From assembly GCA_965208015.1 (NCBI GenBank), contig OZ242309.1, positions 62,001-126,000 on the forward strand: DNA of 64,000 nt, in the 5' to 3' direction. A program made the position numbers and the translations under genes. Below the pieces are notes generated by a model. It was not told the origin of the DNA, did not search any database, and saw only the letters and a program-made list of their open reading frames with translations. Every line of letters begins with the position of its first letter. Position 1 is the stretch's first letter. This DNA is from Bin87 sp965208015. GTDB lineage: Bacteria; Chloroflexota; Dehalococcoidia; Lucifugimonadales; UBA3495. Positions 16,851 through 27,800 of this stretch are shown piece by piece.

Positions 16851-17647
16851 CCTGGGACGGTCTGCGCCACTACCGACGGGCATTCAAGCGACGGGGACTC
16901 CCGCCGTAGGGACACTGCGCCCTTCTCCAGGACCGGTTGGCATAGACCTCGCCCTGGCGTCGCCGGCCAACGCCCCAAAATCCCCTTCCAGCGCCTACTC
17001 CTGCCACGCCAACCCACTGCCAACCTGTCAGCCGTCAGCCGATGCCCCAACCGGCCCAATCAAGGAGCCCCAAAACCATTTTTCTCCCATTAGGTGGTGG
17101 ATTTGGGGGCAGATAATCGCCGTGCCCGCCTCATGCCATTGGCCATACCTTACAGCCAGCCGGCGCTTCCGGGCAACCAGCGCGGAGGGACTGGTCCTGG
17201 CCCAGAGCGACTCTCGCAGATGGCGATTGCCGTTTCCGCTCTGGCGAGCAGCCGGAACGTCCCCATTGGCCCCGTTTTCTGGGCGTCGGCTTCTGCAGGC
17301 AAGGCGGATACACTCGGGTAGCGGCTGGCAAAGGTTGAGCGAGACCTCGGTGTTGACGGCATCCGTGCCGGCGTTGTAAAATATTGGTTACGATACACAG
17401 TATCAATAATGTATCAAGAAACGTAGCCTTTGCGTTGCCAGTCTGGAATCCGTCAAGACGTGCTGACACTGGGGCGCAACCCACCGCCACATTATCGGAT
17501 GCCTTGATGCCGGCTACCGCAAACCAGGCGATGACGATAGCTGAGCAACCGCCGCATACGCTGCGCAATTGAGATGAACCTGAGATCAGACATAACCATT
17601 CCAGCCGGAGGTTGGGACCGGGGTTTGCCGGGCCCTGGCGCATCTGG

Positions 17648-17883
17648 CGTTTTGGGCTTGAATTTGCCCACACCTACCCTTCTGAGCCCCCCCTGAAAGG
17701 GGTAGGTATTTTTGCATGATGTTGATTATCTCCTCACCAGATGATGATGCAGTCGGTGGTTCACAAACCTGGAAACTCGGCTTTGAGCGCCATCACACCG
17801 TCGCGAGGAGCCGCGGCTGGGCAGCGCGCTTTCGGGGGTTTTGTGCGTAAATTCGGCATTTACCTACCCCTGTCAGCCCCCCC
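17648..17883 (+). repeat. Degenerate direct repeat, about 47 bp, two copies
   Basis: The copies lie at about 17648-17694 and 17836-17883. Both run from a GTTTTG core through an AAATT/AATTT segment to ACCTACCC and a long C-run; roughly 70 percent of positions agree by eye. The second copy ends in a homopolymer of more than ten C. Confidence 0.45.
17671..17714 (+). terminator. Terminator-like hairpin within first repeat copy
   Basis: ACCTACCC pairs with GGGTAGGT and the stem is followed by ATTTTT. No gene is recognised immediately upstream on this strand. Confidence 0.55.
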
Positions 17884-17956
17884 CCCCCCGAGTTTCCCGA
17901 GGACAGACGCGCTTGTAGGCAGGCCAGCCCCTCAAATCATGCCGGCCGACGCTTTG

Positions 17957-18006
17957 GCGGTCGGATCCCGACAGCATTGACTGTCGCGGGTCTGGCCGCT
18001 TTTTTG
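17957..18006 (+). terminator. Strong orphan terminator
   Basis: A long, slightly interrupted stem (GCGGTC...CCCGACAG with CTGTCG..GGG...GGCCGC) ends in a run of six T. No coding gene precedes it on the plus strand, so it may end a non-coding transcript. Confidence 0.65.
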
Positions 18007-18209
18007 CGTGTGGCGGTGGCAGCCCCTGACTGCCGAGGCGCCGATGCCGGTCCTAATCTCTTGCTTGATGCTGCCGGACTTCCCCCATACCCAGCCGTCC
18101 GGCACGGAGATGAACCAGTGTAACCACCCCCCACGCGCATTGAGCGCGATACCCGGAAAGACCAACCAAACCCAACCGAAATTTCGAGAAAGAGGAATAT
18201 CAGAGACCC

Positions 18210-20015
18210 ATGCACAATCTTACCCAGGCATCAATCCCCCTGAGACTCTTCGGCGCCGTCCTGGCGCTGACCCTGATCGCCGCCGTCGCGGTGACCATTA
18301 CACTGACCGCCGCGCCGACCCAAGCCCAGAGCGAACTCCCGGGCAATACACCGGCCCTGTTGAACGTGTACACCAACCCGCAACCCTGCGGGGAGGGGCC
18401 CGACACCCTCGCCGCCGCTGACATGTCTGAACCGCACGAGCGGACCACGGGCCACTACGCCCTCTTCGACACCTACTGGGAGAAGACCGCCTCAGACCCC
18501 GGAGAATCCACTGACACGGATCCGGCCAATACCGGCATCCTCCACACCAACACCTGCCCGCCTTATGTGTCGCAGACGCTCGAACCTGACCCCGATGCTG
18601 AAGAGGGGGAGGACAAAATTACGGTCACCAAATACAGCGAGTCCGGGGTTGACATCGATGAACTGATCATCCACGTCACGGACCTGCGCAAGGTGGCGGT
18701 GGTCGCCACTGAAGCCGAGGCGACCGCCGGCCAGCTGTCCCTGGAGCGGTACCAGGGCCTCCGCGAGGCGTTGGGTTTGTTCGGCCCAAACGACGAGAAA
18801 CTCCCGGTGCCGGCCGGCACCGAGGTCTGGTGGCTGCGCACGGACGACCCCAGCACCGCCGACGTGGACGAAAGCGCGGTGGACGACCCGGGCACCACCG
18901 AGGACGAGACCGCCACGGAGCACAGCAACGGCCTGTCGCTGGGCTTCACGACCTGGCGTCTGGACGGCCAGGACTGGGCCAGGCGGGACGGCGACGGCAA
19001 CCTCGTCAACGACACGCCGTTGCGCTACGCCTTCGAGCTGGAACGCGAGCGCGGCATCCCGCTCTCAGCTGAAGCGCACCTGCTCTCCTACCGCGTTGAC
19101 CCAGAGGATCGGGACGCCGCGCGTAAAGAAATCTGGAACAGCGCAGCGGTCCACACCAAGCCGCTGGATATGGAGCCCGGGCAGTTCGAAAGTTTCGAAT
19201 GGATCTTCACCGACGCCGGCACCTACGAGATCTCGGTCCACCTCATCGGCTGGGTCAACCACGTCAAGCCGGCAGATGCTGGCGGGGACTGGAAGGCCAT
19301 CAGCGCCAAAGTAACCGAGAGCAGCGAGGTCAAGGCGTACACCATCCAGGTAGGCGACGAGCTCCTCGAAAATGAGCCGCCGGTCTTCGGCGCCAATCGC
19401 GCCGTGACCGAGAACTCCCCGGCCGGCACGCTGGTGGGCGCTCCGATTCCCATCTATGAGGGAGAAGCGGACACCTTCTACTACAGCCTGTCCGGCGAGG
19501 GCCACGAGCAATTCGCGGTGGAGGCCATCGCAGATCCGCACTCCGTCCAGATCAAAGTCGCCGACGGAGCAGACCTGGACTATGAGACGAAGCCCAGCTA
19601 CCAACTCACGCTGAGCGTCACCGACAGGATCGACCACGAGAGCAACCACGACCTCTCCACCGACGACACCCTGGCGGTCCGGATTGCCCTGGAGGACGAA
19701 GAACCCAGCGTGACGCTGAGCGCCACACCAGGTGTCGATCTCGTAGTCGGCCAAAAGTCCAGGCTCGACGCGACGCTGGACACGAGTGATATACCCAACG
19801 GCCAAACTCCACAACTGACGTGGTACTCAAAGGGTGAAAACGAAGCCGACTGGAGCGGCCCCCTTTCGGTACTGGGCCAAATTTGGCGCCACTCCCACGC
19901 CAACATCCATCCGCACTCCCATCCCGGTTCCGAGTCCTTTAAGGCGAAAATGACGTGGGGCACGGGCAGCGTGTGGTCAAATGTTATCACGCTTACCTGG
20001 CGTGAAGCCGAATAA
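18210..20015 (+). CDS. Secreted cadherin-like surface protein (601 aa)
   Basis: An N-terminal signal peptide is clear: a hydrophobic segment at residues ~14-33 ends in T-A-A-P-T-Q-A-Q. Residues ~40-380 form an unassigned acidic region that includes a W-W-L-R motif and a W-I-F-T-D-A-G-T-Y segment, reminiscent of surface-anchored repeat domains. Residues ~390-490 read as one cadherin-like domain: N-E-P-P-V-F start, V-T-E-N-S, and a D-L-D-Y-E motif before the final strand. A beta-rich tail with several His residues (H-S-H..H-P-H-S-H) follows. The ATG at 18210 comes after AGAGGA. The next gene starts 12 bases after its stop, so the two form an operon and may work together at the cell surface. Confidence 0.82.
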   Translation: MHNLTQASIPLRLFGAVLALTLIAAVAVTITLTAAPTQAQSELPGNTPALLNVYTNPQPCGEGPDTLAAADMSEPHERTTGHYALFDTYWEKTASDPGESTDTDPANTGILHTNTCPPYVSQTLEPDPDAEEGEDKITVTKYSESGVDIDELIIHVTDLRKVAVVATEAEATAGQLSLERYQGLREALGLFGPNDEKLPVPAGTEVWWLRTDDPSTADVDESAVDDPGTTEDETATEHSNGLSLGFTTWRLDGQDWARRDGDGNLVNDTPLRYAFELERERGIPLSAEAHLLSYRVDPEDRDAARKEIWNSAAVHTKPLDMEPGQFESFEWIFTDAGTYEISVHLIGWVNHVKPADAGGDWKAISAKVTESSEVKAYTIQVGDELLENEPPVFGANRAVTENSPAGTLVGAPIPIYEGEADTFYYSLSGEGHEQFAVEAIADPHSVQIKVADGADLDYETKPSYQLTLSVTDRIDHESNHDLSTDDTLAVRIALEDEEPSVTLSATPGVDLVVGQKSRLDATLDTSDIPNGQTPQLTWYSKGENEADWSGPLSVLGQIWRHSHANIHPHSHPGSESFKAKMTWGTGSVWSNVITLTWREAE

Positions 20016-20027
20016 GGCCGGCCCGCC

Positions 20028-23000
20028 ATGTCTGTCGCCAAAACGCTGATCGTGCTGTGGCTGGTAGCCGTGGCCGCCATGATGGCGGCCACGGCGCCGG
20101 CTCCGGCGGCGGCTGCCTCGCCCGCCCATGGTTCGCTCCATTTCAGTTTGGAGTCTGATCCGTCAACTGCTCCAGGCTTTGCATTAGATCCCGCATGGCT
20201 CATCAATCTAAAGGTTGTAGACAGCCGCGCCATTAAAACCCCGATCCGGGACGTCAGGGTTCAGCTGAGTGTGGAACCGCCAGAACTCGCCGTTCCGGGG
20301 GGTTGGAGTGCACTCCCGGTAATCTATCAAGGTTCTGATAACACCCCAGATCACGTCGGCTATCTCGACCCCCAAACGGGGGTTTGGACCATTCCGGTCA
20401 TGCCGCATGGCGGCAATGCAAGTCTGCGGATTGATGGTAGATCAAGCCTGGACAACAGTACGGGGCAAGTTGTCGTAGCTCGGCTCTATGCAAAGATAAT
20501 TTCTTCCAGGCCATCGGAGCACCCGCCTACTCCGGAGAACAACGAGACGGAAGCTCATTACGTCCTTGGAACAGCGAGAGAATTTCGCTTTACCGCTGCC
20601 AACCCCGGAGTGGCTCTTGAATTCGTGGCAGACGATGCGGGAACGTTTCGTATCAGGGCATCAAGCTATACCCGGGCGTATCACCCGGAGTTGCCTCGCC
20701 CGGGCTCAAGGTACCGTAACACAGCATACGACGTTTCCGTGCAGTACGAATTGACAGAGGGGCTGGAATTTGCACCCGGGCCGTTACCATCCGATGTCAG
20801 GCAGATCAATGATCGCACCAGAGCCTGGGATGTCGGTACTATGTATGAATCTGATAGCAACCTTAGTCATTTAAACATTCGTAATTTAGATGTGCCGGTA
20901 GCCATCTCCGCATTTCCGTCGTTGGAGGCCGTGCCTCTGACAGAGCGCTGTCTGACGGCGAGGATTACGCGCGTCGTGCCTGCTTTCGAACTGGATGCTA
21001 CCAAGCGAACGAATGACGTGGCAACTCTGTGCATGGAGGACCCGAAGCGGGTGCTGAGCACTGGAGAGATTATCCTCTGGTGGCTTCACGACTGCGTGGA
21101 CGTCACCGAACATCCCTGTAACGACGCCGATGAGTTGTTGCTGCTGGCGAGAGAAGACGGCGACAATAACATCACACTGCCGGGACATAGGTACGATCGA
21201 TATTTCACTCCCGACTCGGTCATCATTAATGTGCGCGACCCCTCTGGTCGCGAATATGATACCGACAATGATAGCGTTACTGACGGCACCACCGTGTCGT
21301 GGCAGACCGGCCGAAAAGAGTCCCGCAATTTCAATCGCGATGGCATTAGAGTTTGGTACTCCCGGATAGGTTTCAACGCCAACATCGCCGACTGGAGCAA
21401 CGTGGTCCGCACGGTAAGTGTGAGCGGGCTGCGTGGCACGACAGCCCCAGGTAGAGTCAAAGTCCGCTTCGACAGCAGTTCGGCAGGGACGTTCTTTAAT
21501 CCCAACCCCAGGCACGAACGCCCCCCCTTCAATTTGAGCAGGACTACCGCCTCTCAAACGGACATGTTTCTGGAGTTTGAGACGCTCGGCACCTACGTGG
21601 TTAACTTCCACGCCTTGGCGACCCGTACCGACGCAACCGAGTATCCGGCCATGGGAGATTACGTTTTCCACGTGGGCCCGATCACTGAGTTGGCGGTAAG
21701 GAACGGTGGTGAGGGCAGCCCGCTGGCGCCGGCAGGACAGATGGCCTACACCATCCACGCGTCCAGCAACGGCCCGGACACGGCCCCGGCGGTGGAGGTA
21801 ACCCTCAGCGGCGTACCGGAGGGCGCGGAGAGCATCGCCAGCGAGGGCAGCTATGAGCAGGGCGACTGCGGCGCTTCCGGCCTCTGCGATGGGACGTGGA
21901 CCATTGGCGCGGTGACGACCTCTGATCCACGACCCTTCGACGGCAAGCTGGCCTTCCCCACGCTGACCCTCATCACCCCGGCCGGCGCCAACACGCCGGA
22001 CATCACGGCCACCATCGCCAACGTCGAGGACTACGAGAAGTGCATCGACGGCGACGGCAATGACGTGCCGGTCATCGGAGCGGACGCCGCCGCTCGGAAG
22101 GCGGCCTGCGAGGCGACCAGCGGGAACAGCTGGCACAGCACCCCCTACTACGACTACATCGATTACAACAACACGGCCGCCATAGCGGCCCGCCCCGGAG
22201 CCGGCGGGCCGGTGCCGGGGACGCCGGAGCGCCTGAACGCGCGGACGTATTCCGATCCGCCCTTCGCCCTCGTCAGCTGGAACCCGGTGGAGCGGGTGAA
22301 CGGTTGGCCGGTGTCCCGCTACGAGGTGCGCGAGTTCGCGCCGCCCTGCCAGTTGCCAGCCCCTGACGCGGAGGCCACGGCCACGGTGAGCGGCGAGCTG
22401 TACCTGGACACCGATCTGGATGCCGGCGAGGATAAATGCTACGCGGTGCGCGCTGTCAACGAGCGCGGCATCCCCGGCTACTGGTCCATGGTCTCGGTCG
22501 GCGGTGACCGGGGCGCGACCATGACGCCGCAATCCCTCACCGTAGCGGAGAACGGCGGCACGGGCCACTACACGGTGGTCCTGGACGCCCAACCCCGGTC
22601 TACGGTCGCCGTCACCTTCGCCAGCGCGGACACCGACGTGGCCACGGTGCGGTCGGCCCTCTCCGACAGCCGGCTGCTCTTCGGCCCGGGCAACTGGGAC
22701 ATCCCCCAGAGGGTCACGGTGACCGGGGTGGACGACGACATCGACAACCCCGACGACCGGCGCAGCACCGTCATCCGGCACTCCCTGAGCGGCGGGGGCT
22801 ACGATAACGTGCCGGTGCCGTCGGTGCGGATTACGGTGACCGACGACGACGGTCCCGATGAACGGCCGCAGCAAATGTCGGCGGCGGTGTCCAAGAGCAG
22901 CCTGACCCTGGCGGAGGAGAGCGGAACGGACATCTACACGGTGTCGCTGAGCCACCCGGCCGAGAGCCCTGTGGAGCTGAATTTCACCGCCGACGGCCCG

Positions 23001-24377
23001 GTAACGGTCAGTCCCCCCAGGCATACCTTCGCCACCGGCGGCCGGGGCCCCAAGACCATCACCGTGACGGCGGTGGACGACGGCGGGGAGGTCAACCCCG
23101 GCGGCCAGCGCCCCGCCACCATCAGGCACACCCTGAGCGGCGGCGGCTACGGCGGCGTGCCGGTCCCCGACGTGTCGGTGACGGTGCTGGACGGCGACGT
23201 TCCCGCCAGGGTCAGCAAGTCGGCGGACTCGCTCACCATATCCGAGGCCGGGGGATCGGGCTCCTACACGGTGTCGCTGAACAAGCGGCCCACGGGCCTG
23301 ATGACGGTGCGCCTGAGCGTGACCGGCGCCGACCCGGGCGCGGTCCGGGTGACGCCGGCGGCACTGGCCTTTACCCCGGAGAACTGGCAGACTCCCCAGA
23401 CGGTGACTGTGGTGGGAGAGGACGACGATGCGGTCACCGGCGCGCGCCACGCCACCATCGAGCACGAGGTGCTGGGCGGGGGCTACGACGGGGTGTCCCT
23501 GGGCCCGGTGGCGGTGACGGTATCGGACAACGACGTGGCCGAGATAACGCTGTCGGAGGCCGTTCCGAGTCTGAGCCTGTCGGAGGCGGGGCCGCGGTCG
23601 GCGACCTACCAGGTATCCCTGTCCAGCCGGCCCACCAGCGAAGTCAAGGTGAGCATCAGCAGCGACGATGAGAGCGTGGTCCGAGTGAGACCCAGCGAGG
23701 CGACCTTCGGGCCCAGCGACTGGAACGTGCCCTACGTGATCACGGTGACCGTCCAGGGCGACGGGGTTGACAACCCGGGCGACCTGCGCGCCGCCACCAT
23801 CCGGCACGAGGCCAGCGGCGGCGAATTCCAGGGAGTTGCCAAGGAAATCGCGGTTACGGTGGCAGACGACGACGAAGCGGGCCTGAGGATTGCGGAGTGC
23901 ATCGGCGGCGCGAACCGGGACAGGTGCAGCAACGATCCCGGCGACGTCCGGTGGCAGGAACCCGGCGGGGAGATCACGTGGAGCGTGTCGGAAGACGGAG
24001 AGCGTCAGACGACAGGGATGCTGACCCGGCAGTTCTGCATCGCGCTGGGAAGCGCGCCGGCGGATGGGATATGGCTGGCCGTCGAAAGCAGCAACCCGTC
24101 GGTTGCCAGACCGGTGGGAAGCACCACTTTCAGGATCGACAACGGCAACTGGAACAATTGCGTAGAGCGGTTCTCGGCAGACTCCAGCACCGGGCTCCTG
24201 CCTCTCGTGAGGCTGATGATCGGCAGGCCCGCCGGCGATGGCCGGGCGACGGCCGAGGCGCCCCCGGTGGGCGCTGAGGCCACGATCACCCTTCTTATCA
24301 GGCAGGAGCGGGACGGCGACGGCGCCCACTATTCGGAAGGGTTCCGGGCTGAGTACACTCTGCGCATAGTGGAGTAG
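20028..24377 (+). CDS. Large secreted repeat protein with FN3 and Calx-beta-like repeats (1449 aa)
   Basis: A signal peptide with an alanine-rich core (residues ~5-33) predicts export. Residues 35-560 are unassigned. Residues ~565-700 resemble a DUF11-like extracellular beta domain, and an FN3-like domain lies at about 725-825. Four related repeats of about 100 residues follow (nt ~22520-23870), each with a G-x-Y-T/x-Y-x-V-S-L core and an R-H-x-L-S-G-G-G-Y motif before a D-D-D end. A ~165-residue C-terminal domain has four Cys residues. Bases ~20130-21700 look clearly less GC-rich than the rest, suggesting a mosaic gene. It follows the cadherin-like gene by 12 bases, so co-expression is likely. 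Confidence 0.82.
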   Translation: MSVAKTLIVLWLVAVAAMMAATAPAPAAAASPAHGSLHFSLESDPSTAPGFALDPAWLINLKVVDSRAIKTPIRDVRVQLSVEPPELAVPGGWSALPVIYQGSDNTPDHVGYLDPQTGVWTIPVMPHGGNASLRIDGRSSLDNSTGQVVVARLYAKIISSRPSEHPPTPENNETEAHYVLGTAREFRFTAANPGVALEFVADDAGTFRIRASSYTRAYHPELPRPGSRYRNTAYDVSVQYELTEGLEFAPGPLPSDVRQINDRTRAWDVGTMYESDSNLSHLNIRNLDVPVAISAFPSLEAVPLTERCLTARITRVVPAFELDATKRTNDVATLCMEDPKRVLSTGEIILWWLHDCVDVTEHPCNDADELLLLAREDGDNNITLPGHRYDRYFTPDSVIINVRDPSGREYDTDNDSVTDGTTVSWQTGRKESRNFNRDGIRVWYSRIGFNANIADWSNVVRTVSVSGLRGTTAPGRVKVRFDSSSAGTFFNPNPRHERPPFNLSRTTASQTDMFLEFETLGTYVVNFHALATRTDATEYPAMGDYVFHVGPITELAVRNGGEGSPLAPAGQMAYTIHASSNGPDTAPAVEVTLSGVPEGAESIASEGSYEQGDCGASGLCDGTWTIGAVTTSDPRPFDGKLAFPTLTLITPAGANTPDITATIANVEDYEKCIDGDGNDVPVIGADAAARKAACEATSGNSWHSTPYYDYIDYNNTAAIAARPGAGGPVPGTPERLNARTYSDPPFALVSWNPVERVNGWPVSRYEVREFAPPCQLPAPDAEATATVSGELYLDTDLDAGEDKCYAVRAVNERGIPGYWSMVSVGGDRGATMTPQSLTVAENGGTGHYTVVLDAQPRSTVAVTFASADTDVATVRSALSDSRLLFGPGNWDIPQRVTVTGVDDDIDNPDDRRSTVIRHSLSGGGYDNVPVPSVRITVTDDDGPDERPQQMSAAVSKSSLTLAEESGTDIYTVSLSHPAESPVELNFTADGPVTVSPPRHTFATGGRGPKTITVTAVDDGGEVNPGGQRPATIRHTLSGGGYGGVPVPDVSVTVLDGDVPARVSKSADSLTISEAGGSGSYTVSLNKRPTGLMTVRLSVTGADPGAVRVTPAALAFTPENWQTPQTVTVVGEDDDAVTGARHATIEHEVLGGGYDGVSLGPVAVTVSDNDVAEITLSEAVPSLSLSEAGPRSATYQVSLSSRPTSEVKVSISSDDESVVRVRPSEATFGPSDWNVPYVITVTVQGDGVDNPGDLRAATIRHEASGGEFQGVAKEIAVTVADDDEAGLRIAECIGGANRDRCSNDPGDVRWQEPGGEITWSVSEDGERQTTGMLTRQFCIALGSAPADGIWLAVESSNPSVARPVGSTTFRIDNGNWNNCVERFSADSSTGLLPLVRLMIGRPAGDGRATAEAPPVGAEATITLLIRQERDGDGAHYSEGFRAEYTLRIVE

Positions 24378-24405
24378 GCGGACTGGAGGCTGGCCAGCGA
24401 CAGTC

Positions 24406-24449
24406 CAGGGGTCCGGGGCGCGCTGGGCGTTCCGGACCCCTGCCGTTTT
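24406..24449 (+). terminator. Rho-independent terminator
   Basis: CAGGGGTCCGG (24406-24416) pairs perfectly with CCGGACCCCTG (24432-24442), followed by CCGTTTT. It ends the surface-protein operon 29 bases after its last stop. Confidence 0.88.
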
Positions 24450-24545
24450 CCGAGGGGCGGCCCACACCCTGAGAGACCAGTGGAAGCGGAGCCGCGCCGG
24501 GCGGACGAAGGGGATCTGGGGAGCGAAGGCCCGGCCCGGCGCGGG

Positions 24546-24551
24546 TATAAT
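24546..24551 (+). promoter_or_regulatory. Candidate -10 box before the nuclease-methyltransferase
   Basis: A consensus TATAAT stands out in GC-rich sequence 255 bases before the next gene. No convincing -35 is seen. Otherwise 24450-24806 shows nothing recognisable. Confidence 0.4.
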
Positions 24552-24805
24552 GCCCCAACGGGCAGGCCGCCACCCATCGCAACTCCACGCTGGGCCTATT
24601 GAGGTTCGCCGTGACCGCCGCCAGAATGACGACCGGGGCGTCGAGGCAGGCCGGCCGTTGAGCGGTGGTCAATCTTCACCCCTGAGGTCCGCTAAGAGGG
24701 GAAACCTGACGGGCTTGCGGGAAGGGGTTCCGCCGCAGGTCCGCAGTTCCAGGCCGGTTGCCCGCAGTTGCGCCGGCAAGCGCTCTTGAGTAAGGTATCC
24801 GTGAG

Positions 24806-27800
24806 ATGCCCGACTACCCCCACATAGCGGACTACTACGCCAGGCGCCAGGAACTGGTGGAGTTCGGCGGCTCGGACAACGAGCTGAACATCCGCCCGGC
24901 CTTCCAGAACTGCCTGGACGCCTACTGCCGGGAGCATCGGGAACGGCTGGTGCTGATTCCCGAGCTGAAGACGGCGGGCAACGTCATCCCCGACGGCACG
25001 GTGAAGGACACCCTGCGCATGGCCCGGGGCTACTGGGAGGCCAAGGACAGCCACGACGACCTGGACGCGGAGATTCGGGCCAAGTTCAACCGGGGCTACC
25101 CCAAAGACAACATCGTGTTCGAGGACTCGGAAACGGCGGTGCTGGTGCAGAACGGCGACGTGGCCCTGCGGGTGGATATGTCCCGCCCCGGCGAACTGCA
25201 CCGGCTGATACGGCGCTTCCTGGACTACGAACTGCCCAGCATCGAGGAGTTCCGCCAGGCCCAGGCGCAGTTCAAGGCCGACCTGCCGGCGGTGCTGGAA
25301 AACCTGCGACAGTCGGTGGCGGCAGCCGAGGAGGGGAACGCCGACTACCGGACCAATGCAGCGGAGTTCCTGGCCCTGTGCCACCGGAGCATCGGCCCCG
25401 ACGTGTCGGAGGCCGACGTGCGGGAGATGCTGCTCCAGCACGTCCTCACCAAGGACATCTTCCACCGCGTTTTTGACGAGGACCAGTTCCACCGGGAAAA
25501 CAACGTTGCCAGCCGGTTGGACGACCTGGAGAGCGCCTTCTTCACCGGCAACGTGCGGCGGGAGGCCATTGACCGGCTGCGGGCCTACTACGGCGCCATA
25601 GGCCGGGCCGCCGACGAAATCGCCGATTACGCGGAAAAGCAGCAGTTCCTCAAGGCCATCTACGAGGACTTTTATAAAGCCTACAATCCCGCCGCCGCCG
25701 ACCGCCTGGGCGTGGTCTATACCCCCAACGAGGTGGTGGACTTCATCATCCGGGGGACGGACTGGCTGCTGCAAAGGCACTTCGGCAAGACCCTGGCCGA
25801 CGACAACGTGCAGATCCTGGACCCGGCCACGGGGACGGGCACCTTCGTCACCAACCTGATCAACCACCTGCCCCTGGAGCGGCTGGAGCGCAAGTACCGC
25901 AACGAGATTCACGCCAACGAGGTGGCGATCCTGCCCTACTACATCGCCAACCTGAACATCGAGTACACCTACCGGGAGCGAACGGGGGAATACCTGGAGT
26001 TTCCCAACCTGTGCTTCGTGGACACCCTGGACAACATGGACTGGCAGGGCGCGGGGGCCAGTGGCGGCGCGGTGCAGCGGCAGGGGGCCTTCAACCTGGG
26101 GGCGTTGTCGGAGGAGAACTGGATACGGGTGCAGGAGCAGAACGAGAAGCCCATCAGCGTGATCATCGGCAACCCGCCGTACAACGCCAACCAGCAGAAC
26201 GAAAACGACAACAATAGGAACCGGGAGTACCCCGAGATAGACCGGCGGATCAGCGAGACCTACGTAGCCGCCAGCACGGCGCAGAAGACCAAGCAGTACG
26301 ATATGTACAAGCGGTTCATTCGGTGGGCATCCGATAGGCTGGACGACGACGGGATAATCGGGTTTGTAACGAACCGGGCCTACCTGGACACCCGGCAGGA
26401 CGATGGTTTCCGCAAGTTGGCAGCCGAAGAGTTCACCGACATTTACGTACTGGACCTCGGCTCAGACGTGCGGCGCAACCCGAAAATCTCAGGCACCAGC
26501 CACAACGTTTTCGGTATCCAGACCGGCGTTGCCATCGGCTTCTTCGTGAGGGAGAAAGCCAAGTTGGGACAGTGCGGCATTCACTACGCCCGGCGGGAAG
26601 ACGCGGAACTGGCTAAGGACAAACTCGCCTATCTGGGGAGCGCCGGCTTGGACGGCATTGAGTTTGAGACCATCACGCCGGACAAGCGCAACGACTGGCT
26701 CAACCAGTCCAACAGCGACTTTGAGAAACTGCTGCCGTTGGCGAACCGCGAGACCAAGCTGGCGAAGCGGGTTGAGGATGAAGGGGCGGTGTTCGGGCTG
26801 TATTCAATGGGCGTCGTTACCAACCGTGACGAATGGGTCTATGACTTCGACCATGCCCATCTTGGCAGCAAGGTTCGTGCGTTCATCAATGAATACGAGG
26901 AGAGCCGGGCCGAACACGGCGGCAAGGACGTTGACGACGGCATTCTCGGCACCAAGATCAAATGGACGCGAGACCTCAAGCGACAATTGCGCCTGGATTT
27001 GCCCAACGTGTTTGACCGAGCAATGGTTCGCCGAACGCTGTTCCGTCCCTTCGTGGGAAAGCAACTCTACTTCAGCCAGAACCTGAATGAAATGCAGTAT
27101 CAACTGCCGGAGGTCTTTCCCAACGGCAGTGACGATGAAAACCGGGTAATATGTTTCTGCGTCAACGGCAAAGGCTTCTACGTACTGGCGGCAGATAGGG
27201 TTTTTGACCTGCACTTCACCGGCGACACCCAATGCCTGCCCCTCTACCGCTACACCGACGACGGGGAGCGGGTCTGCAACGTCACCCAGTGGGGCATTCG
27301 GCAATTCAACGACCACTACCGGCAGGAGTGGGGCGATGCTTTCGACGAACTGGCTGGGCGCGAGGGCATAACCGCCAAGGACATCTTCGCCTACACCTAC
27401 GCCGCGCTCCACGACCCGGTGTACCGCCACGACTACCGGGTGGACCTGCTGCGGGAGTTTCCCCGCCTGCCCGTCTACCACGATTTCCACCTCTGGCGGG
27501 ACATGGGAAGGGAACTGCTTGACCTGCACATCGGGTTCGAGCAGGCGGAACCTTATCCCCTGGAACGGGTTGACCTGGAGGGTGAACCCAGGCGGGTTAT
27601 CCTGCGGGCCGATAGAGAGAAGGGCGCCATCGTGCTGGACGACAAGACCACGCTGTGGGGAGTGCCGCTGGAGGCGTGGGAGTACCAACTGGGCAGCCGC
27701 TCGGCCCTGGAATGGGTTCTGGACCAGTACAGGGAACGCAAGCCCCGGGACCCCACCATCGCCGAGAGGTTCAACACCTACCGCTTCGCAGACCACAAGG

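Larger units (their letters stand above)
15218..17107 (+). mobile_element. Complete IS1380-like insertion sequence (1890 bp)
   Basis: Terminal inverted repeats of 29 bases at 15218-15246 and 17079-17107 match at 28 positions; both start CCCAAATCC at their outer ends. They are flanked by GGCAG duplications. The single transposase gene has IS1380-type motifs. The near-perfect ends, clean duplication and intact gene indicate a fairly recent insertion. About 230 bases between the transposase stop and the right end are non-coding. Confidence 0.92.
15213..17112. repeat. 5-bp target site duplication of the IS
   Basis: GGCAG occurs at 15213-15217 and again at 17108-17112, immediately outside the inverted ends of the insertion sequence. 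Confidence 0.8.
15203..17131. repeat. Palindrome split by the IS element
   Basis: AGGCGGGCACGGC (15203-15215) and its exact complement GCCGTGCCCGCCT (17119-17131) flank the insertion sequence. With the IS and one target copy removed, these 13-bp arms would form a hairpin with an ~8-base loop, so the IS landed in the loop of a palindrome. Confidence 0.75.
17132..18209. other. About 1 kb without a convincing gene
   Basis: Short ORFs here (including a 180-residue one at 17131-17673, minus strand) have unstructured, biased compositions and no ribosome sites. The stretch does contain two strong terminator-like hairpins and a degenerate direct repeat, listed separately. It may hold a non-coding RNA or decayed genes. 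Confidence 0.5.

Noticed and set aside
17131..17673. 180-residue minus-strand ORF downstream of the IS
   Set aside because: No ribosome site, no domain and Cys/Arg-rich odd composition; it also starts in the palindrome arm.
20886..24467. 1193-residue minus-strand ORF opposite the large repeat protein
   Set aside because: Compositionally biased shadow with no domain; the plus-strand gene has signal peptide and repeats.
24450..24806. Possible second attachment site of the recombinase element
   Set aside because: No copy of the tRNA 3' end was found by eye; only scattered short matches to the tRNA region.
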